64,000 nucleotides of DNA from Solimonas terrae (GTDB lineage Bacteria; Pseudomonadota; Gammaproteobacteria; Nevskiales; Nevskiaceae): contig NZ_JAAMOW010000001.1 in the NCBI RefSeq assembly GCF_011067135.1, forward strand, positions 248,001 through 312,000. Direction: 5' to 3'. Numbering within the stretch: position 1 is the stretch's first letter; every line of letters begins with the position of its first letter. The position numbers and the translations under genes were made by a program. This document shows, in pieces, positions 59,359-64,000 of this stretch. Under the pieces are notes generated by a model. It was not told where the DNA came from, ran no database searches, and saw only the letters and a list, made by a program, of their open reading frames with translations.

Positions 59359-59584
59359 TACGGCGCCAGCCACCGGCAAGGATGCGGTCGCTGCCGGGGC
59401 GCGGCATTCGCCGCAAGCCAGGCTTGAATGTCATCAGGCGAGAAGCCCGAGCGTCGACAGATCGCCGCAGGCAAGCCGCTCTCGCTCCGGGTCCGTACGC
59501 GCTTCCGGATTCCGCTTTCGCCATGCGACCCGCATCGCTGAAGCTTCCGCTCAAGACGAGGCATTCCGGCATTGACAGCGCAAT

Positions 59585-59608
59585 CGTTATGTAGAACGCT
59601 ACATAACG
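59585..59608 (+). promoter_or_regulatory. ModE operator directly before modA
   Basis: The half sites CGTTATGTAG and CTACATAACG form a perfect inverted repeat around a 4-bp spacer, matching the ModE-box pattern of enterobacterial modA. The right half ends immediately before the ATG at 59609, so bound ModE would cover the translation start. A TTGACA at 59572-59577 may be the -35 box. Confidence 0.88.
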
Positions 59609-60394
59609 ATGATCAACTCCCCGCTCTCCAAGACTGCGCCGCGGCTGGCCTGCACGTTCGCGCTGGCGCTGCTGCTCGGCACTACCGCTGCCCGTGCCGG
59701 CGAAATCCATGTCTATGCCGCCGCGAGTCTGACCGACGCCGTCGGTGAACTTGCCGACGACTATTCCCGCGCGCACCCCGGCGTCGAGGTCAAGCCGGTA
59801 TTCGCCTCCTCGTCGACGCTTGCCAAGCAGATCGACGCCGGTGCGCCTGCGTCGATCTTCATTTCGGCCGATCGCAAGTGGATGGACTATCTGGTCCAGC
59901 GCAAACGCGTCGCGGCCGACGTGCCACACGACCTGCTCGGCAATGCGCTGGTGATGATTGCGCCGAAGGGCGAATCGTTCGCGCTGCGTTTCGATACCGG
60001 CTTCAAACCGGCCGACGCATTCCAGGGACGCCTGTGCATGGGTGATCCGGAAGTGGTTCCGGCCGGCATCTACGGCAAGGAGGCCCTGACGCATCTCGGC
60101 TGGTGGCCTGCGCTGCAGGACCGCGTCGTCGGCGCCGATGACGTGCGTGCTGCGCTGGCCTTCGTCGAACGCGGCGAGTGCGCGGCGGGCATCGTCTACA
60201 GCAGCGATGCGCAGATCAGCGACAAGGTCGAGATCGTCGGCCGCTTCCCCGAGGACTCCCATACGCCGATCATCTACCCCGCGGCGCTGCTCGACGGCGA
60301 ATCGGGCGATGCCCGGGACTTCCTGCGCTATCTTCGGACGCCGACGGCGCGCGCCGTCTTCGCGCACTACGGTTTCACCCTGCTCGATCGCTGA
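59609..60394 (+). CDS. modA: Molybdate ABC transporter substrate-binding protein
   Basis: A 261-residue periplasmic binding protein with a signal peptide (LACTFALALLLGTTAARAGE). Ligand-binding segments include VYAAASLTDAVGEL, FASSSTLAKQID, ASIFISAD and CMGDPEVVPAGIYGKEAL, all typical of ModA. It is the first gene of modABC and carries a ModE operator directly upstream, so it should be repressed when molybdate is plentiful. No ribosome site fits between operator and ATG, so translation may be leaderless or rely on weak contacts. Confidence 0.95.
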   Translation: MINSPLSKTAPRLACTFALALLLGTTAARAGEIHVYAAASLTDAVGELADDYSRAHPGVEVKPVFASSSTLAKQIDAGAPASIFISADRKWMDYLVQRKRVAADVPHDLLGNALVMIAPKGESFALRFDTGFKPADAFQGRLCMGDPEVVPAGIYGKEALTHLGWWPALQDRVVGADDVRAALAFVERGECAAGIVYSSDAQISDKVEIVGRFPEDSHTPIIYPAALLDGESGDARDFLRYLRTPTARAVFAHYGFTLLDR

Positions 60395-60418
60395 ACTTCC
60401 CGGCTACAGCCAATACTC

Positions 60419-61126
60419 ATGCATCTGAGCGCGGACGAACTGACGGCGCTGTGGCTGTCGGCCAAGATCGCCCTGTGCTGCATGCTGGTCTGTCTGCCGG
60501 CGGGTGTCGCGGTTGCTTGGCTGCTCGCGCGCCACGAGTTCCGCGGCAAGCTGCTGATCGAGGCCTTCGTGCAATTGCCGATGGTGCTGCCGCCGGTGGT
60601 GCCCGGCTATCTGCTGCTGATCGTGTTCGGCAATCGCGGACTGATCGGCGGCTTTTTGCATCAGCAGTTCGGCCTGCAACTCGCATTCAACTGGAAGGGC
60701 GCGGTACTGGCGTCGGCGACGATGGCGTTTCCGCTGATGGTGCAACCGGTGCGCCTGGCGTTCCAGATGATCGACCAGCGTCTGGAACAGGCGGCGGCGA
60801 CACTGGGCGCGAGTCCCTGGCGAGTGTTCGCGAGCGTGAGTCTGCCGCTGGCGATTCCCGGCATGGTGGCCGGGGCCATCCTCTGCTTCTCCCGTGCGCT
60901 CGGGGAATTCGGTGCGACGATGGCCTTCGTCGGCAACATTCCCGGCGAGACGCGCACGGTGCCGCTGGCGATCTACTCGGCCCTGCATCAGCCGGGCGGT
61001 GAAGCGGCCGCAGCGCGCCTGGCCATCCTGTCGATCGTGCTCGCCTTCGCCGCGATGCTGCTCAACCACGTGCTGACCCGGCGCAGCCAACGCAAACTCG
61101 GATACCGGCTGCGTGCTCAAGCTTGA
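60419..61126 (+). CDS. modB: Molybdate ABC transporter permease
   Basis: A 235-residue inner-membrane permease with about five hydrophobic segments (IALCCMLVCLPAGVAVAWLL, VLPPVVPGYLLLIVF, ATMAFPLMVQP, IPGMVAGAILCFS, LAILSIVLAFAAMLL). The EAA loop is EQAAATLGASPWRVFASV and GEFGATMAF follows, as in ModB and CysT. It begins 24 bp after modA and overlaps modC by 14 bp. Confidence 0.95.
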   Translation: MHLSADELTALWLSAKIALCCMLVCLPAGVAVAWLLARHEFRGKLLIEAFVQLPMVLPPVVPGYLLLIVFGNRGLIGGFLHQQFGLQLAFNWKGAVLASATMAFPLMVQPVRLAFQMIDQRLEQAAATLGASPWRVFASVSLPLAIPGMVAGAILCFSRALGEFGATMAFVGNIPGETRTVPLAIYSALHQPGGEAAAARLAILSIVLAFAAMLLNHVLTRRSQRKLGYRLRAQA

Positions 61127-61754
61127 TTTCGAATTCACGCGCGACGCATTCACGCTGCGTGCCCGATGTGCGATCACCGCGCCGGTGACCGGCATCTGCG
61201 GACCGTCCGGCGCCGGCAAGAGCACCTTGCTCGCGCATGTCGCCGGCCTGCTGAAGCCGGCGCGCGGCACGATCAGCTTCGGCGAGCGGACGCTGTTCGA
61301 CAGCCGGACGCGCGTGTTCGTGCCGGCGCATCATCGCCATTTCGGCCTGGTCTTCCAGGACGGCCAGCTGTTTCCGCATCTCAGCGTGCGCGCGAACCTG
61401 GTCTACGGACAGAAGCATCTCGCGCCGGCGCAGCAGCGCTTCGATCTGCAAACCGTGCTCGATCTGCTGGAGATCGGTCCATTGCTCGAACGCCGCCCCG
61501 GACAGTTGTCCGGCGGCGAACGCCAGCGTGTCGCCCTGGGCCGCGCCCTGCTCTATTCGCCGCGCCTGTTGCTGCTCGACGAACCGCTGTCGGCACTCGA
61601 TCGCCGGCTCAAGGAACAGATCCTGCCGTTTCTCAGGCGCATCCGCGACGAAACCCGTATTCCCATGCTCTACGTCACGCACGCGCGCGAGGAAATCGTC
61701 GCGCTCGATGGCGAAATCGTCGAGATGGAGGCCGGCATGCTGCCGGCGGTCTGA
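61113..61754 (+). CDS. modC: Molybdate ABC transporter ATPase, without C-terminal MOP domain
   Basis: A 213-residue ATPase starting at GTG 61113 inside the end of modB. It has Walker A GPSGAGKST, Q-loop LVFQDGQLF, signature LSGGERQRVALGRAL, Walker B LLLLDEPLSALD and H-loop YVTHAREE. The usual C-terminal molybdate-binding MOP domain of ModC, about 130 residues, is missing. The protein stops just after the ATPase core. It converges with modE across 19 bp. Confidence 0.93.
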   Translation: MLKLDFEFTRDAFTLRARCAITAPVTGICGPSGAGKSTLLAHVAGLLKPARGTISFGERTLFDSRTRVFVPAHHRHFGLVFQDGQLFPHLSVRANLVYGQKHLAPAQQRFDLQTVLDLLEIGPLLERRPGQLSGGERQRVALGRALLYSPRLLLLDEPLSALDRRLKEQILPFLRRIRDETRIPMLYVTHAREEIVALDGEIVEMEAGMLPAV

Positions 61755-61773
61755 GCCGACACCGCGCTTTTTG

Positions 61774-62592
61774 CTAGGCGGTCACTGCGAGGATCACGCT
61801 CGACGCCTTGAACAGGGCGACCGCGGGACTGCCCTCGCGCAGGCCGAGCGCCTCGGCGCTGGCATTGGTGATGATCGCGGTGACGACATTGCCGCCCTGC
61901 AGGCTGATGGCGATTTCGCTGTTGACGGCGCCGGGTCGCAGCGCCGAAACCGTGCCGCGCAACTGATTGCGCGCGGACACGCGCAGCGGCGTTCCGTCGT
62001 CGATCGCGACGATGATCGCCGACGCCTTGATCAGGGCGATTGCGTCGGCGCCCTTGCGCAAGCCCAGCGACTCGCTGCTGGTGTGGGTCACGGTTGCCAC
62101 CAGCAACTCGCCGCCCGACAACGTCAGTTCGATCTCGTCGTTGATGGCGCCGCGCGTCACGCGCGTGACACGGCCGGCGAACTGGTTTCTGGCACTGGTC
62201 TGCATCGCCAATCTCCCGAGCACGCGCAGGTCGTCGCCGGCGCGCGCATGTGCTTCGTTCAGGGAATCGAGAAAGCGCCGATGCTCGGCCTCGAGGGCGC
62301 GAAAGCTCTGCACCAGATCGACGCCACGTTCAGTCAATCGCGTGCCGCCACCGTGCTTGCCGCCGACGCTGCCTTCGATCAGCGGGCGATCGGCAAGATT
62401 GTTCATCGCCGCGACGGCGTCCCAGGCGGCCTTGTAGCTGAGACCGACCGCCTTGGCGGCGGCGGTGATCGAGCCGGTCGCGCCAATCTGTTCGAGCAGC
62501 GCGACGCGCGATGCGTTGGCGCTCAGACCCGAGCGCAGCGTGAAGCCGAGATCGGCTTCGAGCTTCAGCGGCGATTTGCGCCGGGCGGCCAT
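61774..62592 (-). CDS. modE: Molybdate-responsive regulator ModE
   Basis: A 272-residue protein. The N-terminal winged helix is LLEQIGATGSITAAAKAVGL with SYKAAWDAVAAMNN and GGKHGGGTRLTERG. Two tandem MOP domains follow (TSARNQFAGRVTRV and VSARNQLRGTVSAL, each with an NSEI- or NDEI-type ligand loop). The ATG at 62592 lies four bases after the moeA stop, so it is probably coupled to moeA. It should repress modABC through the box at 59585-59608 when molybdate is bound. Confidence 0.95.
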   Translation of the reverse strand: MAARRKSPLKLEADLGFTLRSGLSANASRVALLEQIGATGSITAAAKAVGLSYKAAWDAVAAMNNLADRPLIEGSVGGKHGGGTRLTERGVDLVQSFRALEAEHRRFLDSLNEAHARAGDDLRVLGRLAMQTSARNQFAGRVTRVTRGAINDEIELTLSGGELLVATVTHTSSESLGLRKGADAIALIKASAIIVAIDDGTPLRVSARNQLRGTVSALRPGAVNSEIAISLQGGNVVTAIITNASAEALGLREGSPAVALFKASSVILAVTA

Positions 62593-62596
62593 GTGC

Positions 62597-63838
62597 TCAG
62601 GGCAAGGCCAGCCACTGCACGACGGCGTGCGCGTCGAGCGCCGCAGCCGCCGGAATCCGCACGAGCGCGCCGGCACTGGCCAGATTGCTGAGCATGTGCG
62701 AGTCCTGACGGTCCAGACGCTCGAGCCAGATCCGGCCATCGCCATCGATGCGCACGCTCATGCGCAAGAGCTGCTCGCGGGCGTCGGCGCGCACGGCGGC
62801 GGCCAGCCGACCGGTGCGCCAGGCCGGTGCTGCTTCGGCGGCGTTCTGCAGGTGTGCCAGCACCGCCGCGACGTGCACGTGCAGGCCGATCAGCACCGCG
62901 CCCGGATTGCCCGGCAAACCGAGCATCAGCGGCCGCGCCTCATCATGGTCGCGCACGCCGAAATACAGGGGCTTGCCCGGCTTCTGCGCGACCTGCCAGA
63001 ACACCTCGCGCACACCGAGCTCTGCCGCGACCGGCCGCACCAGATCGTGATCGCCGACCGACACCCCGCCCGTGGTCAGCAACAGGTCGCAGTTGCGCAG
63101 CGCGTCGTCGACCGCGTCACGCAAGCGGGCGCGATCGTCGATCACGTAATCGATCTGCGGCGCCGGATAGCCGCGCTCGAGAAACCAGCTGCGCAGCAAA
63201 GGCCCGTTCGCATCGAACACGCCGGCTTCGCCGGGCGTGCCCTGCGTCACTTCGTCGCCGGTCACCAGCACCCGCACCCGCGGCATGCGCGCGACCTCGA
63301 CTTCGGCGACGCCGGCCATCGCCAGTGCCGCAATCAATCCGGCATGCAGACGCTGGCCGGCCTGCGCCAGCGGGCTGCCGGCACGCAGTTCCTCGCCCCG
63401 CATGCGGACATCGACGCCTGCCGCCAGGGCATGACGCAGCAGCGCATATTCGCCATCACGCTCGACGATCTCCTGACGGGCCACGGTGTCGGCACCGGCC
63501 GGTAGCCGGCCACCGGTGAAAATGCGCATGGCATGCCCGGCCGGCAGCGGCGCGTCCGGTGCCACCCCGGCCCGCACTTCGCCGGCGAGCGGCAAGCGCA
63601 ACGGTGCCGGCTTGCCGGCCGTGGCCAGATCGGCGGAACGCAGGGCGTAACCGTCGACCGCGCTTTGCGTGAACATCGGCAGATCGACTGCCGCCGAGAC
63701 CGGCGCTGCCAGTACGTGCTGCAAGGCGTCGGCCACCGGCAGGCGCTGCGCCGGCAGGCTGCGCACTTCGCGTGCGTAACACGCCAGCGCCGCGTCGAGC
63801 GGCAACAGCACGCCGTGTGCGCAGTCGTGAGCGCTCAT
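62597..63838 (-). CDS. moeA: Molybdopterin molybdenumtransferase MoeA
   Basis: A 413-residue cofactor-biosynthesis enzyme that inserts molybdate into adenylylated molybdopterin. It contains MFTQSAVDGYALR, MRIFTGGRLPAGADTV, VTGDEV, DANGPLLRSWF, LLTTGGVSVGDHD and LMLGLPGNPGAV, in the normal MoeA order. The ATG at 63838 is preferred. A GTG at 63868 would overlap the previous gene. It is upstream of and coupled to modE. Confidence 0.95.
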   Translation of the reverse strand: MSAHDCAHGVLLPLDAALACYAREVRSLPAQRLPVADALQHVLAAPVSAAVDLPMFTQSAVDGYALRSADLATAGKPAPLRLPLAGEVRAGVAPDAPLPAGHAMRIFTGGRLPAGADTVARQEIVERDGEYALLRHALAAGVDVRMRGEELRAGSPLAQAGQRLHAGLIAALAMAGVAEVEVARMPRVRVLVTGDEVTQGTPGEAGVFDANGPLLRSWFLERGYPAPQIDYVIDDRARLRDAVDDALRNCDLLLTTGGVSVGDHDLVRPVAAELGVREVFWQVAQKPGKPLYFGVRDHDEARPLMLGLPGNPGAVLIGLHVHVAAVLAHLQNAAEAAPAWRTGRLAAAVRADAREQLLRMSVRIDGDGRIWLERLDRQDSHMLSNLASAGALVRIPAAAALDAHAVVQWLALP

Positions 63839-63854
63839 GCGATCGCGACCACCG

Positions 63855-64000
63855 TCATTGATAGCCACCCGGATGCGGCAGGTCGCGACAGACTTCGAAG
63901 ACGTGAATCAGCGACGGCAGGATCGCCGCCAGCGATTCCGATGCGCCGCCGCGGCTGCCCGGCAAGGTCACCAGCAGGGTGTCGCCGGCAAACCCGGCGA
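63855..64000 (-). CDS. MoaB/Mog-family protein, C-terminal end only
   Basis: The last 47 codons of a minus-strand gene that continues beyond the window. They read FAGDTLLVTLPGSRGGASES followed by LAAILPSLIHVFEV and a stop at 63855. This matches the C-terminus of molybdopterin adenylyltransferase proteins (Mog/MoaB), including the PGSxGGASES motif. It lies 17 bp before moeA, so moaB/mog, moeA and modE form one transcription unit. Confidence 0.88.
   Translation of the reverse strand, partial: AGFAGDTLLVTLPGSRGGASESLAAILPSLIHVFEVCRDLPHPGGYQ

Overview
The window is mostly high-GC, gene-dense DNA from a proteobacterium. A gammaproteobacterium of the Nevskiales/Solimonas kind is my best guess. That rests on the E. 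coli-type LexA box (CTGT-N8-ACAG), a TonB-dependent receptor, a DksA with a Lys/Ala-rich tail, a DUF4403 lipoprotein and the many steroid- or terpenoid-type catabolic genes. No rRNA, tRNA or universally placed marker gene was seen, so the taxonomy is inference.

Layout. 0-5.4 kb: end of an SDR gene, a TonB-dependent receptor, an alpha/beta hydrolase and an M20 amidohydrolase, which look like an uptake-and-hydrolysis unit. 5.7-7.0 kb: an IS3-family element with a programmed -1 frameshift and a tandemly doubled end. 7.0-10.4 kb: an AT-richer accessory island with uncharacterised secreted proteins and two decayed 3' ends of type I secretion ABC exporter genes. 10.4-12.3 kb: an astacin-type metalloprotease and a small outer-membrane protein, closed by a terminator. 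12.4-19.5 kb (minus strand): a catabolic operon with acyl-CoA synthetase, MaoC-like dehydratase, crotonase, Rieske ferredoxin, Rieske oxygenase and amidohydrolase. 19.7-25.1 kb (plus): a VOC protein, a fused indolepyruvate ferredoxin oxidoreductase and an extended SDR. 25.2-27.3 kb: tandem and dispersed repeats around an SDR gene. 27.3-31.7 kb: an overlapping SnoaL/SDR/SnoaL unit and two AraC regulators. 31.7-35.8 kb: a GIY-YIG protein in AT-rich DNA, a GST, a DUF4403 lipoprotein and an AraC pseudogene. 35.8-39.5 kb: a SnoaL/SDR pair, an APH-like phosphotransferase and an aldo/keto reductase. 39.7-46.4 kb: a steroid-type cluster with crotonase, KstD-like dehydrogenase, [2Fe-2S] ferredoxin, SDR, cytochrome P450 and AraC regulator. 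46.7-54.6 kb: two class III CoA-transferase subunits with hydantoinase/carboxylase subunits A and B and a divergent AraC regulator. 54.8-59.4 kb: an SDR, a SWIB protein, a thioesterase, a small basic protein and DksA, several with histone H1-like tails, then lexA and a divergent small membrane protein. 59.6-64 kb: modABC, modE, moeA and the end of a moaB/mog gene.

Taken together, most of the window reads as several adjacent catabolic modules. Each is built from CoA activation, beta-oxidation-like steps, SDR/SnoaL chemistry and oxygenases, and several have their own AraC regulator. The substrates are probably hydrophobic cyclic compounds such as steroids, terpenoids or aromatics. The molybdate genes may supply molybdoenzymes elsewhere. 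The two observations I rate highest are a LexA box shared by lexA and a small membrane protein, and a heteromeric-looking CoA-transferase pair in which one subunit lacks the catalytic aspartate, next to hydantoinase/carboxylase genes.
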